Source: Oceanicaulis sp. MMSF_3324 (GTDB taxonomy: Bacteria; Pseudomonadota; Alphaproteobacteria; Caulobacterales; Maricaulaceae). From it: a DNA stretch of 64,000 nt. The translations under genes were made by a program, and so were the position numbers. The notes below the pieces were generated by a model that worked only from the letters and a program-made list of their open reading frames with translations, was not told the origin of the DNA and ran no database searches. Positions 1 through 9,128 of this stretch are shown here, piece after piece (the first letter of the stretch is position 1; each line of letters starts with the position of its first letter). The stretch lies in NCBI RefSeq assembly GCF_030733545.1, contig NZ_JASHIU010000006.1, positions 62,001 to 126,000 of the forward strand. Reading direction: 5' to 3'.

Positions 1-416
1 CGGACAACAAAGGGTGCGTCAGGCGCTTCTGAGGCGTCGCGATCGCGCCAGGGAGAGCGCAGGGCGCGTCCCTCGGCAAAGGCTTGCTCGCGCAGCGCCT
101 CGGTTTCTTCCGCCGTGCAATAACACCGAAAGGCTGCGCCTTTCTCGATCAGGGCGTCCACGACTTCGCGATGGCGGTCTGCGCGCGCGAACTGGGACAC
201 GGCCTCGCCATCCCATTTCAGACCCAGCCAGCTCAGCCCGTCCAGAATGGCCTGAACGGTTTCGTCTGTGGACCGGGCGCGGTCCGTATCCTCGATACGG
301 AGCTTGAATTCACCGCCATTCGCCTGGGCGAACAGGGCGTTGAAAAGCGCCGTGCGCGCGCCGCCGATATGCAGATATCCGGTCGGTGAGGGCGCGAAGC
401 GCGTGATGATTTTCAT
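1..416 (-). CDS. gltX: glutamyl-tRNA synthetase, N-terminal part (runs off window start)
   Basis: This class I aminoacyl-tRNA synthetase charges tRNA-Glu with glutamate in the cytoplasm. Translation from the ATG whose first base is 416 begins [20 protein letters not shown], which holds the HIGH-type ATP-binding signature (here LHIG). It continues with FKLRIEDTD and a YCTAEE segment, all typical of GluRS. About 138 codons are visible. The frame is open at the window edge, so the gene is cut by the window and not necessarily broken. It is divergent from comEC. Bacteria with two GluRS-like proteins exist, so the exact paralogue cannot be settled from this fragment. Confidence 0.93.
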   Translation of the reverse strand, partial: MKIITRFAPSPTGYLHIGGARTALFNALFAQANGGEFKLRIEDTDRARSTDETVQAILDGLSWLGLKWDGEAVSQFARADRHREVVDALIEKGAAFRCYCTAEETEALREQAFAEGRALRSPWRDRDASEAPDAPFVV

Positions 417-525
417 GGTGTCTTGCAATTGCGAATTCATGCTGCAGTGCGAAGGGGAGTGCTCCTTAGCACGCCAAACCGCCTCCGTCATAGCCTCCGC
501 CTGATGTTCGCGCCATGATGAAGGT

Positions 526-2643
526 GTGAAATGGCTAAAGTTTCCATCATCAGGGGAATACCCGGCCTTGCACCGCGCCCTGACGGCCGGGTTGGGCGGG
601 ACATTGTCTGTCACCGCGCCGGACCCGTACCGCCTGATCCTTTGGGCGCCGGTCGCGATGGCGGCCGGGGCGGCGGCCTATTTTTCCTGGCCGAATGAGC
701 CGGGCCCTTTGCCTTTTTATGCGAGCCTCGGTCTTCTCTGTCTGGCTTCACTATGTTGGGGGATTAATCGTGGCGCTCTCGCGCTTTACGCGCTCGTCCT
801 GGTGTTCTGCCTGTCCGTAGGATTTTCGCTGGCGCGCGAGCGCGCCCACAGCCTGGGTTCTCCGGATTTGCCGGCCTTTGACTTTGAGCGCAGCGCTCAG
901 CTCACAGGTTGGATCGAACGTGTGGAGCGGCTGGATGGGCGGGCGCGCCTGCTGATCCGGGTTCACACGCTGGATCACACGGATACGCCGCCGCATCGCA
1001 TCCGCATTCGAGCCAAGCTCGCGGAATTCGAGCCGGGCGACGCAATCGAGGTGCGCGCACGTCTGTCGCCTCCTTCTGCACCCGTCGCCGCGGGGGGATA
1101 TGATCCTGCAAGAGCGGCCTGGTTCGACCGGATCGGGCTGACCGGTTACGCCATATCCGATCTGAACGCGGCGCAGGTCGATGCATCGCCCCCGCTCAGT
1201 CTGGCGCTGGCGCGATTTCGCTGGCGATTATCAGAGCGGTTGCAGGCGCAAACCGGCGAGCGGACAGGCGCGATTGCAGCCGCCTTGCTGACCGGGGAGC
1301 GGGCCCGGGTCAGCCATGAAGACGCCGAGGCGCTGCGCCTGTCCGGTCTGGGGCATATTCTGGCGATTTCCGGTCTGCACATGGCGCTGTTTGCTGGCGG
1401 CGCCTATTGGGTAATCCGTTTGGGATTCGCCCTTTGGGAGCCCTGGGCGCGCGCCCATGATCCGCGAAAACCCGCTGCAATCGGCGCCCTCATGGCAGCC
1501 AGCCTCTATCTGGTGCTGTCCGGGGCCGCGGTGTCGACCCAACGCGCTTACATCATGGCCTTTGTGGTCCTGATGGGCGTTCTGTTTGACCGTCAGGCGT
1601 TCTCCATGCGGTCGCTGGCGCTGGCGGCGATGCTCATCCTGCTCATCGCCCCTGAAAGCGTGATTGAGCCGGGCTTCCAGATGAGCTTCTCGGCGGTGGC
1701 CGCCTTGATCGCCAGCTTCGAGGCGTACAAGCGCTGGCGCCCTGAACCGTCGGGGACGCGAACCGTGTTTAGCAAGCTCACGGACGCGTTCGCAGGGTTG
1801 AGCGCAACCTCGCTCATAGCCGGGGCGGCGACCGGCGCCTTCGCCATCTTTCATTTCCAGCGTATGGCGGCGTATGGACTGATCGCCAATCTGCTGGCCA
1901 TGCCTGTATTTACGTTCTGGGTGATGCCGGCGGGCGGCGCCGCTTTGCTCGCCTCTGTCATCAGGCTGGAGCGACCGTTTCTCTGGATCATGGATCACGG
2001 CTTGCGTCGGGTCATGGATATCGCCCATTGGGCGTCGTCGCTTGAGGGCGCGGTCGTCGGCGCGTCAGCCGCCGATCCCGCTCTGGTCGCGCTCTATGGT
2101 CTGGGCTTTGCGTTTCTGGTGATCGGTTTGGGCTGGATGCGGGTGTCTGGCGCCGTGCTGATCATGGCGGCGATGGCTCTCTTCATGGTCCAGAGTCCGC
2201 CCCAGATGATGATCAGCGATGGCGGCGTGGTGCTGGCGCGGTTTCAGGACGAAGAGACATACAGCGTGACGGATCGTCGACGTGGACGGTTTGACGCTCG
2301 GGTGTTTCTGCAACGTGTCGGCATCAGCGCCACGCCGGAGCGCGCGGCCTTGTCCTGCGATAGCCTAGGCTGCACCGGACGCACGGCTGACGGTCTGGTT
2401 CTGGCCGTGACAGGGGCCGCGCAGGCGTTGGAAGACGATTGTCAGTACGCAGACCTGATCGTGTTCGACGGAGAGGTGTCTGCCTGGCGAAAACGCCGGT
2501 GCCGGGCGCTTGTTCTGGATGACGTCGCCAGGGCCGAGTTGGGTGGGGCCGAGTTCTGGGTCCAGAACGGACAGGTGGTGCGTGTCCGCAGTGCGCAAGC
2601 CTTGCGCCGTAATCGGCTCTGGGGCGGCGGGGCCGAAACCTGA
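526..2643 (+). CDS. comEC: ComEC/Rec2 family competence (DNA uptake) membrane protein
   Basis: ComEC forms the inner-membrane channel that takes up single-stranded DNA during transformation. The 705-residue protein has hydrophobic helices near residues 35-105, a soluble N-terminal segment, and a multi-spanning competence domain. That domain carries the family signature [14 protein letters not shown] at about residues 276-289. The start is a GTG (MKWLKF) preceded by a GA-rich stretch; no in-frame ATG lies nearby. The C-terminal 150 residues show no HxHxDH metallo-beta-lactamase motif, so this is a short form without the nuclease-like domain. It is divergent from gltX and ends 9 bases before the convergent isomerase-like gene. 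Confidence 0.9.
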   Translation: MKWLKFPSSGEYPALHRALTAGLGGTLSVTAPDPYRLILWAPVAMAAGAAAYFSWPNEPGPLPFYASLGLLCLASLCWGINRGALALYALVLVFCLSVGFSLARERAHSLGSPDLPAFDFERSAQLTGWIERVERLDGRARLLIRVHTLDHTDTPPHRIRIRAKLAEFEPGDAIEVRARLSPPSAPVAAGGYDPARAAWFDRIGLTGYAISDLNAAQVDASPPLSLALARFRWRLSERLQAQTGERTGAIAAALLTGERARVSHEDAEALRLSGLGHILAISGLHMALFAGGAYWVIRLGFALWEPWARAHDPRKPAAIGALMAASLYLVLSGAAVSTQRAYIMAFVVLMGVLFDRQAFSMRSLALAAMLILLIAPESVIEPGFQMSFSAVAALIASFEAYKRWRPEPSGTRTVFSKLTDAFAGLSATSLIAGAATGAFAIFHFQRMAAYGLIANLLAMPVFTFWVMPAGGAALLASVIRLERPFLWIMDHGLRRVMDIAHWASSLEGAVVGASAADPALVALYGLGFAFLVIGLGWMRVSGAVLIMAAMALFMVQSPPQMMISDGGVVLARFQDEETYSVTDRRRGRFDARVFLQRVGISATPERAALSCDSLGCTGRTADGLVLAVTGAAQALEDDCQYADLIVFDGEVSAWRKRRCRALVLDDVARAELGGAEFWVQNGQVVRVRSAQALRRNRLWGGGAET

Positions 2644-2652
2644 GGCGCTCGA

Positions 2653-3327
2653 CTAGCGTGCTTTCAGCCCGTTCTTTTCCATGCGCCAGAGCAAGGCTTC
2701 GATGCGGTCCTGACCGAAGAAGGGTTCGCCCTGAAACACCATCAAGGGCACGCCCCAATGACCGGCCGCATCCTGATTGGCTTCATTTTCGACAATGACG
2801 GCGTCAATGCGATCAGCTTGAGCGTCGGACTCTGTGTTGAGCCAGTCCGGGTCAAGATTCGCCGCGTGCGCTGCGTCGTCGAGCGCGCCGTCTTCGGTCC
2901 ACGGCGAGCCATGGCCGGCGGCGGAGCCGCCCCAGATGCGGCGGCTGGCGGCGGCGATATAGGCGAGCCCATCCCCGGCCTCGCAAGCGAGCACGCCCAA
3001 GCGATTGAGATAGGCGATGCGCGGCTGATCCGATGCGATCTTGAGGGTGTTGAGGTCCTGAATGATCGGGTCCGGATTGGGCGCCGCGATGGGCAGGCCA
3101 AGCCGTTCCGCTTCCCGCGCCACATCAATCAGGACGTAATGGATCCAGCGCGGGTCGCGCTCTTCAAAGAATTGCGGGCTTCTGACCGCCAGGGGGCGCA
3201 CGATGTGCACCTTCACATCGAAGGCGTATCGTTTGCGCAGCTCAAGCAGGCGCTGTGCGGCGATGTAGCTGTAGGGGCTGCGAAACGACCAATACAGGTC
3301 AAAGCTCAGATCGGCGGTATCAGTCAT
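2653..3327 (-). CDS. DsbA-family / 2-hydroxychromene-2-carboxylate isomerase-like protein
   Basis: The 224-residue protein has a thioredoxin-like fold of the DsbA/GST-kappa class. It opens with FDLYWSFRSPYSY, where a Ser replaces the CxxC motif of true DsbA; this is the mark of HCCA isomerases, which use glutathione. It closes with GVPLMVFQGEPFFGQDRI, containing the cis-Pro loop (GVP) and the usual C-terminal 'FxGQDR' signature. HCCA isomerases act in naphthalene breakdown, but many homologues have unknown substrates, and no aromatic-degradation genes are near. It lies 55 bases downstream of lexA on the same strand, so it may share lexA transcripts. Confidence 0.8.
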   Translation of the reverse strand: MTDTADLSFDLYWSFRSPYSYIAAQRLLELRKRYAFDVKVHIVRPLAVRSPQFFEERDPRWIHYVLIDVAREAERLGLPIAAPNPDPIIQDLNTLKIASDQPRIAYLNRLGVLACEAGDGLAYIAAASRRIWGGSAAGHGSPWTEDGALDDAAHAANLDPDWLNTESDAQADRIDAVIVENEANQDAAGHWGVPLMVFQGEPFFGQDRIEALLWRMEKNGLKAR

Positions 3328-3382
3328 GGGCCTGGCGTCCTTGGATGCAGGTCGCCAGACTATCGTGCCTCACTCCCGACGC

Positions 3383-4066
3383 CTAGTGATAGCGCCGGAT
3401 CAGACCGACCAGCCGACCCTGAACCTTGACCTCGTTCGGGCCGAAGATCCGGGTTTCATAGGCGGGGTTTGCAGCTTCAAGGGCGATGGAGCCGCCCTTC
3501 TTGCGCAGCTTTTTCAAGGTCGCTTCCTCGTCATGGACAAGGGCCACGACAATGTCGCCGGTATTGGCGGTGTCGCCGCGTTTGATGATCACCAGATCGC
3601 CATCGAGAATGCCGGCCTCGATCATGGAATCACCATGCACTTCCAGCGCGAAGTGTTCGCCGCCTGAAATCATGTCGGCTGGAACCGGCATACGGTCGGT
3701 TTCATGCTGGATCGCCTCGATCGGCACACCGGCGGCGATGCGGCCCAGAACGGGCACTTCCACGCCGTGGCTACGCTCTTCAGAGACGCTGGAGCCGAAA
3801 TCAGCGCTGACCACATTGGTGCGTGAGGCCGGGGTCTGGGCGTCTGAACCCCCTGAAGGCAGCTTGAGCACCTCAAGCGCACGGGCGCGATGGGCGAGGC
3901 GGCGGATGAAACCGCGCTCTTCAAGCGCGGACACCAGCCGGTGTACCCCGGATTTGGAGGCGAGGTTCAGCGCCTCTTTCATTTCGTCAAAGGAAGGCGA
4001 TACACCGTCTTCGGACAGACGTTTGTTGATGTAGAGCAAAAGCTCGTGCTGCTTTTTGGTCAGCAT
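3383..4066 (-). CDS. lexA: SOS repressor LexA
   Basis: LexA represses DNA-damage genes and cleaves itself when RecA filaments form. The 227-residue protein has an N-terminal winged helix ([17 protein letters not shown] and [15 protein letters not shown]). Next come the Ala-Gly cleavage site in LGRIAAGVP, the catalytic Ser in [10 protein letters not shown] and the catalytic Lys in [16 protein letters not shown] chose the ATG at 4066 because AAGAGG sits 7 bases upstream; a TTG 18 bases earlier is less likely. An SOS box at 4103-4117 shows autoregulation. It follows trpC on the same strand. Confidence 0.96.
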   Translation of the reverse strand: MLTKKQHELLLYINKRLSEDGVSPSFDEMKEALNLASKSGVHRLVSALEERGFIRRLAHRARALEVLKLPSGGSDAQTPASRTNVVSADFGSSVSEERSHGVEVPVLGRIAAGVPIEAIQHETDRMPVPADMISGGEHFALEVHGDSMIEAGILDGDLVIIKRGDTANTGDIVVALVHDEEATLKKLRKKGGSIALEAANPAYETRIFGPNEVKVQGRLVGLIRRYH

Positions 4067-4102
4067 GATCGCCTCTTGGAACAAAATAGAAACTCTGTAA
4101 GT

Positions 4103-4117
4103 GTTCTATGCATGTTC
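4103..4117 (-). promoter_or_regulatory. LexA (SOS) box upstream of lexA
   Basis: The sequence GTTCTATGCATGTTC is a perfect match to the alphaproteobacterial SOS operator GTTC-N7-GTTC. It lies about 37 bases upstream of the lexA start codon, where it would overlap the promoter. Negative autoregulation of lexA is known in this class. It also supports the taxonomic placement, since gamma- and beta-proteobacteria use CTGT-N8-ACAG. Confidence 0.93.
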
Positions 4118-4145
4118 CATCTTAACGTCAAGTGAAGGCGCGGCG

Positions 4146-4940
4146 CTAATCCCGACCCATCAGCGTCTGCGTCGCCGCCGTTACATCCTGTTGCCGCATG
4201 AGGCTTTCGCCCACCAGCAGGGCCTTGGCGCCAGCCTCTTGCAAACGCACGGCGTCGTCACGGGTGAAAATGCCGCTTTCTGCGACCAGAACACGGTCTT
4301 CGCCCACCATGGGGCTCAGGGTTTCAAAGGTTTCCAGGCTGGTCTCGAAGGTGCGCAAATTGCGATTGTTCACGCCCACAAGCGGGCTGGGCAGGGCGAG
4401 GGCGCGCTTCATTTCTTCCGCGTCATGAACCTCCACAAGCGCATCCATGCCCCATTTGAACGCTTCCTCGATCAGCGCAGCAGCGAGGGAATCATCCACG
4501 CTGGCGAGAATCACCAGAATGCAGTCCGCGCCCAGCGCGCGCGATTCGGCGACTTGCCAAGGGTCGTAGAGGAAATCCTTGCGCAGGACGGGCAGCTCGA
4601 CGGCGGCCCGCGCGGCGACCAGATAGTCGTCATGCCCCTGGAAGCTGGGCTCGTCGGTCAGTACGGACAGACAGCTGGCGCCGCCGGCTTCATAGGCCGT
4701 GGCCAGGACGGGCGGATCAAAGTCAGGGCGGATCAGCCCCTTGGACGGGCTGGCTTTCTTGACCTCGGCGATAAGGCCCAGTCCGTTCTGTGCGGCGTCG
4801 CGTTCCAGCGCAGCCTTGAAGCCGCGCACGGCGCTGGCGTCCTTGGCCCGCTCACTGACCGCTTCATAGGGCAGGCGGGCTTTGCGCTCGGCGATGTCGG
4901 CGCGCTTATAGGCTTCGATACGGTTTAGAACATCGCTCAT
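4146..4940 (-). CDS. trpC: indole-3-glycerol phosphate synthase
   Basis: TrpC closes the indole ring of tryptophan by converting CdRP to indole-3-glycerol phosphate in the cytoplasm. The 264-residue length fits a single-function (beta/alpha)8 barrel. The active-site segments are visible: [12 protein letters not shown] (catalytic lysines), [37 protein letters not shown] and LVAESGI. There is no fused TrpF domain. It is the third gene of a trpG-trpD-trpC run, with 20 bases between trpD and trpC, and lexA follows with its own promoter. Confidence 0.97.
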   Translation of the reverse strand: MSDVLNRIEAYKRADIAERKARLPYEAVSERAKDASAVRGFKAALERDAAQNGLGLIAEVKKASPSKGLIRPDFDPPVLATAYEAGGASCLSVLTDEPSFQGHDDYLVAARAAVELPVLRKDFLYDPWQVAESRALGADCILVILASVDDSLAAALIEEAFKWGMDALVEVHDAEEMKRALALPSPLVGVNNRNLRTFETSLETFETLSPMVGEDRVLVAESGIFTRDDAVRLQEAGAKALLVGESLMRQQDVTAATQTLMGRD

Positions 4941-4960
4941 GGCGGACTCTTCAGACTGGC

Positions 4961-5977
4961 TCAGGCGTTGCTGGCGCGGACAAGGGTATCGAGGGCGGAT
5001 TGGGCGCGTCCGTCATCAATGGCGGCGGCGGCGAGCGCGGCCCCGGCTTTGAGATCGTCCGCCACGCCGGCAAGCTTGAGCGCCGCGGCCGCATTCAGAA
5101 GGACGATATCGCGATACGGTCCCGTAGTCCCTTTGAGCAGATCACGGATCGCCTGGGCGTTTTCCTCAGGCTCGCCGCCCTTGAGGTCATCAAGATCCGC
5201 GCGCATCAAGCCGGCGTCTTCGGGCGTGATCACGTATTCCTGGATCGTGCCATCAGGGCGTAGTTCCGCCACATGGCTGACGCCGGTGGTGGTGATCTCG
5301 TCCAGCCCGTCCTCGCCGTGCACGATCATGGCCGCTTCAGCGCCGAGGCCGCGCAGGGCTTCGGCCATGGGCACAAGCCATTTGCGATCAAACACGCCCA
5401 GAAGCTGGCGTTTCGCGCCCGCCGGGTTTGAAAGCGGCCCCAGAAGATTGAATATGGTGCGCACGGCGAGAATTTTGCGGGCCGGACCCACATGACGCAC
5501 AGCGCCATGATGGGCCTGCGCGAACAGAAAGCCCACCTTGGCTTCAGCAAGTGCGGTTTCAACCTGCCCGGGCGTCGCGAACAGATTGACGCCGAGGCTT
5601 TCCAGCACTTCCGCAGAGCCGGATTTGGAGGATGCGGCCTTGTTGCCGTGCTTGGCGACCACAGCGCCGGCGCCTGCCGCGACAAGGGCGGCGGCGGTGG
5701 AAATGTTCCAGGTGCCACGGGCATCCCCGCCGGTGCCGCAGGTATCGATCGCGCCCTGGGGCGCGTTGACCGGTGTCATGCGCGCCCGCATGGCCTGGGC
5801 GCCGATCATCAGGGCTTGAGGGCTTTCACCCAGGGCGGTGAGCGCGAGCAGGAAACCGCCGATCTCGACCGGATCGGCCTGCCCCTCCATCAAAGCGTCA
5901 AAGGCGTCCTCAAGCGCGGCCGCATCCGGCTCACGCCCTTCGGAGAGGGACTGGATGGCGGGACGCATGCGGCTCAT
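4961..5977 (-). CDS. trpD: anthranilate phosphoribosyltransferase
   Basis: TrpD joins anthranilate to PRPP, the second committed step of tryptophan synthesis. The 338 residues match the family. The PRPP-binding glycine loop [17 protein letters not shown] and the [18 protein letters not shown] segment are intact, followed by [26 protein letters not shown]. Its ATG overlaps the trpG stop codon in an ATGA arrangement (5974-5977), so the two are translationally coupled. Confidence 0.97.
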   Translation of the reverse strand: MSRMRPAIQSLSEGREPDAAALEDAFDALMEGQADPVEIGGFLLALTALGESPQALMIGAQAMRARMTPVNAPQGAIDTCGTGGDARGTWNISTAAALVAAGAGAVVAKHGNKAASSKSGSAEVLESLGVNLFATPGQVETALAEAKVGFLFAQAHHGAVRHVGPARKILAVRTIFNLLGPLSNPAGAKRQLLGVFDRKWLVPMAEALRGLGAEAAMIVHGEDGLDEITTTGVSHVAELRPDGTIQEYVITPEDAGLMRADLDDLKGGEPEENAQAIRDLLKGTTGPYRDIVLLNAAAALKLAGVADDLKAGAALAAAAIDDGRAQSALDTLVRASNA

Positions 5978-6561
5978 GCGGCTTGCTCCGACTCAAGACC
6001 CGCCAGGCGCAGGAAATTGCTGATCAGGGCGTGGCCATGTTCAGACGCAATGGATTCGGGGTGGAACTGCACGCCGTGAATGGGACGGGTCTTGTGCATC
6101 AGCCCCATGATCTCGCCATCGGCGGTATGGGCGTTGGCGACTAGCTCGGTGCCTTCGGGCAAATCCACCGCCAGCGAGTGATAGCGCGTGGCGTTGTAAG
6201 GCGAGGGCAGACCTGAAAAGACGCCGGTCCCATCATGGTCGATCGGACTGGTCTTGCCGTGCATAATCGCCTTGGCCTGCACGACCTTGCCGCCAAACAC
6301 CTGGCCTATGGACTGAAAGCCCAGGCAGACGCCGAAGATCGGCAGATCCTGTGGCGCGGTCTTGATCAGCTCCAGGCAGATGCCCGCCCGGTCCGGGTCA
6401 CACGGTCCGGGGCTGATCAGAACGCCCTTGGGGTTCAGCGCCAGCGCGTCGGCTGCGCTCATGGCGTCATTGCGGATGACGCGGGTGGGCGCCCCCAATT
6501 CCTGAACATAGTGGACCAGGTTGAAGGTGAAGCTGTCATAATTGTCGATGATCAACAGCAT
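5974..6561 (-). CDS. trpG: anthranilate synthase glutamine amidotransferase subunit
   Basis: TrpG releases ammonia from glutamine for TrpE. The chosen start gives MLLIIDNYDSFTFNLVHY, the classic N-terminus of class I amidotransferase subunits, and a 195-residue protein. The nucleophilic Cys lies in FGVCLGFQSIGQVFGG, and the His-Glu pair in GVQFHPESIASEHG. An in-frame extension of 36 codons upstream (to 6669) is open but unlike the family, so I left it out. The partner trpE is not adjacent: it lies beyond an oppositely oriented gene. Confidence 0.95.
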   Translation of the reverse strand: MLLIIDNYDSFTFNLVHYVQELGAPTRVIRNDAMSAADALALNPKGVLISPGPCDPDRAGICLELIKTAPQDLPIFGVCLGFQSIGQVFGGKVVQAKAIMHGKTSPIDHDGTGVFSGLPSPYNATRYHSLAVDLPEGTELVANAHTADGEIMGLMHKTRPIHGVQFHPESIASEHGHALISNFLRLAGLESEQAA

Positions 6562-6650
6562 GGGCGGCTCGCAGCATCCGTGAAATGAGCTGTGGAACTT
6601 AAGCAAGCCCGTGCGCGCCGCCAACCGCGACTCGCTGTAAATACGTTCCA

Positions 6651-7619
6651 ATGATGCGAACTGCTTCATATGCGCCGCACTTGGGCTCGGCTTTGGCCGC
6701 CGGTTTCATGCTTGTTGCGGCGCTCGCCTATAATCTGGGCGCGAAGACTGCCCAAACCGACGCGCTTGCGCTGGAGGCGGCCGGCCTTGGCGAGGCCGAA
6801 GCTGCAGCGTTCTGGCCCGGTGTTATACGGGTAGACGCCACACAGCGTATTGACGCTGACATTGCGACCCTGTCTGGCATTGCGTCGCCGACGGATGCGG
6901 ATGTGCCTACATCCAGGCCCGTTCTGACGGAACGCCGTCCACAACTCGCTGTCATCATTGATGATGTGGGGCTCGATGTGGAGGTTGCGCGTCAACTCAT
7001 GGCGCTCGAAGCGCCCGTCACCCTGTCTATCCTGCCCTATGCGGAAGCGGCGCCGACCCTGGCCGCTGAAGCGCTGGCCTCAGGACGTGAAGTGTTCCTG
7101 CATCTGCCAATGGAGCCTGTGGGTGTGGAGGATCCCGGTCCTTATGCGCTGACCGAATTTCAGAGCGCGGAGGAAATGGCGTCGCGCATCCGGTGGGCGT
7201 TTTCCCGGGTGCCGGGGGCGAGCGGCTTCAACAACCATATGGGCAGCCGTCTGACCTCAGATCAGAGGGCCATGGATGCTGTCTTCGCGGCGACGCAATG
7301 GCCTGAATCCATGATCTTCGTGGATTCCCTGACCCATCCGCGGTCGCAAGCCGCGCATTCGGCGCAGAGCGCTGGCCTCCGCGCGCTGACACGTGATGTG
7401 TTTCTCGATCATGAGCGCGATGAAGCGGCGGTCAGTGACCAGCTCAACCGAGCGCTCGCCCTGGCGATTCAGAACGGACAGGCCATCGCAATCGGGCATC
7501 CGCGCCCGGAAACGCTCTCGGTCCTGGCGGATCTGTCGCGCCGGGCCGAGGCGGTGGGGGTGGAGCTGGTCACGGTCAGCGGATTGGACGCATCTGACCC
7601 TGTCGAGGCCGATAGCTAG
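6651..7619 (+). CDS. divergent polysaccharide deacetylase family protein (YibQ-like)
   Basis: The 322-residue protein has one N-terminal membrane anchor (about residues 13-30). The rest resembles the divergent polysaccharide deacetylase family: QLAVIIDDVGLD with the metal-binding aspartates, APVTLSILPYA, EVFLHLPMEP, FNNHMGSRLT, and MIFVDSLTHPRSQA. Homologues act in the envelope, but their substrate is not well defined. It is divergent from trpG, and its stop codon overlaps the trpE stop on the opposite strand within the four bases CTAG (7616-7619). It splits the tryptophan genes into two groups. Confidence 0.85.
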   Translation: MMRTASYAPHLGSALAAGFMLVAALAYNLGAKTAQTDALALEAAGLGEAEAAAFWPGVIRVDATQRIDADIATLSGIASPTDADVPTSRPVLTERRPQLAVIIDDVGLDVEVARQLMALEAPVTLSILPYAEAAPTLAAEALASGREVFLHLPMEPVGVEDPGPYALTEFQSAEEMASRIRWAFSRVPGASGFNNHMGSRLTSDQRAMDAVFAATQWPESMIFVDSLTHPRSQAAHSAQSAGLRALTRDVFLDHERDEAAVSDQLNRALALAIQNGQAIAIGHPRPETLSVLADLSRRAEAVGVELVTVSGLDASDPVEADS

Positions 7620-9118
7620 ACGAAGCGCCAGGCTTCGGCGGCGGCGCGGAACAGGGCGCGGGCCTTGTTCACGGTCTCCTGGTGTTCGGATTCCGGATCG
7701 GAATCGAGCACCACGCCTGCGCCGGCCTGCACGTGCATGCGGCCATCCTTGACGATGGCGGTGCGCAGGGCGATCGCCATGTCCATATCGCCATTGGCGC
7801 CGAAATAGCCGACGGCGCCGGCGTAAATACCGCGGCGGTGCGGCTCCAGCTCGTCAATGATTTCCATCGCCCGGACTTTGGGCGCGCCCGAGACCGTGCC
7901 GGCCGGGAAACCGGCCATCAGGGCGGTGATGGCGTCTTCGCCGTCACCCAGCTGGCCTTCCACATTGGAGACAATGTGCATCACATGGCTGTAGCGCTCG
8001 ATGATCTCGCGCTCGGTGACCTTCACCGTGCCCGCCTTGGCGACCCGGCCCACATCATTGCGCCCCAGATCCAGCAGCATCAGATGCTCGGCCCGCTCCT
8101 TGGGGTCAGCGCGCAGATCGGCTTCATGGGCCTGATCGGCTTCTTCGGAATTGCCGCGCGGCCGGGTGCCGGCGATGGGACGCACGGTGACGGTGTCATC
8201 GCGCAGCCTTACCAGGATTTCCGGGGAGGAGCCGACAATCGCGAAACCGGGCAGGTTGAAGAAATACAGGAAGGGCGAGGGGTTGGTCCGGCGCAGCGAA
8301 CGATAGAGCGAAAGCGGCGGCGCCGTGTAGGGCGCGGAGAACCGTTGGCTGGGCACCACCTGGAAGATATCGCCAGCGCGAATATAGTCTTTCGCTGTCT
8401 CGACATTCTGGCGGTACTGCTCAGGCTCCATATTGCTGACCGGGTCTTCAATGGACCAGGGCATGTGCGCGCCGGCGATAGGGGCGGGCGCATCCAGCCG
8501 GGCGAAGACCGCTTCAATCCGGCGACGGGCCGCATCGACCTGCAGGTCCGCATCCATGCCCTCTTGGGGCCGGATCGGCGCTGCCACCAGGATTTCCTGA
8601 CGCAAGGCGTCAAACACCACCATCACGCGCGGGCGCAGGAGTTGCCCTTCAGGCAGGTCGAGCGGATCCGCAGCAGCGTGATTGGGCAGGCGTTCGACCT
8701 GACGGATCGTGTCATAGCCCAGATAGCCAAACAGACCGGCGGCGATCGGCGGAAGGCCTGAGGGCAGGGTGAGGCGGCTTTCTTCGATCAGGGAGCGCAG
8801 GGAGTCCAGCGGCGGCAGCGCGCTGGGTTCAAATGACCCAGGCGCGACTCCCGGAGCTGGCGCTGTCGCGATTTCGGCCTGATCGCCGCGGCACCGCCAG
8901 ATGAGGTCGGGATCCAGGCCGATGGCGGAATACCGCCCGCGAAACGCGCCCCCCTCGACACTTTCCAGAAGGAAGGTGTTGGTGTTGTGGGAGGCCAGTT
9001 TCAGATAGGCGGAAACCGGTGTTTCCAGGTCATCGACACGCGTGGCGGTCAGCAAGACAGTCTGGCCTTGCGCGCACAGCTCTGTCGCCGTCTCAAGGTC
9101 CGGTGCGAAAGCGGTCAT
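7616..9118 (-). CDS. trpE: anthranilate synthase component I
   Basis: TrpE makes anthranilate from chorismate using ammonia from TrpG. The 500-residue protein carries the N-terminal feedback-site motif FLLESVEGG (tryptophan binding by homology). The chorismate-binding core is complete: PIAGTRPRGN, LMLLDLGRNDVGRV, GFPAGTVSGAPKVRAMEIIDELE, and MHVQAGAGVVLDSDPESEHQET. It follows ppiD on the same strand with 10 bases between, so the two are probably cotranscribed. No leader peptide or attenuator is apparent. It ends against the convergent deacetylase-like gene. Confidence 0.97.
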   Translation of the reverse strand: MTAFAPDLETATELCAQGQTVLLTATRVDDLETPVSAYLKLASHNTNTFLLESVEGGAFRGRYSAIGLDPDLIWRCRGDQAEIATAPAPGVAPGSFEPSALPPLDSLRSLIEESRLTLPSGLPPIAAGLFGYLGYDTIRQVERLPNHAAADPLDLPEGQLLRPRVMVVFDALRQEILVAAPIRPQEGMDADLQVDAARRRIEAVFARLDAPAPIAGAHMPWSIEDPVSNMEPEQYRQNVETAKDYIRAGDIFQVVPSQRFSAPYTAPPLSLYRSLRRTNPSPFLYFFNLPGFAIVGSSPEILVRLRDDTVTVRPIAGTRPRGNSEEADQAHEADLRADPKERAEHLMLLDLGRNDVGRVAKAGTVKVTEREIIERYSHVMHIVSNVEGQLGDGEDAITALMAGFPAGTVSGAPKVRAMEIIDELEPHRRGIYAGAVGYFGANGDMDMAIALRTAIVKDGRMHVQAGAGVVLDSDPESEHQETVNKARALFRAAAEAWRFV

Positions 9119-9128
9119 GACGCGCCTG

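Noticed and set aside
506-520. GTTC-N7-GATG upstream of comEC as a second SOS box
   Set aside because: Only the first half-site matches; the second differs at two of four positions.
6562-6669. A 36-residue N-terminal extension of trpG
   Set aside because: TrpG proteins start at the LLIIDNYDS motif; the extra stretch has no family similarity.
7682-8761. A 359-codon open frame antisense to trpE
   Set aside because: Rich in His, Gly and Asp, as expected from the reverse of coding DNA. TrpE motifs on the other strand are complete.
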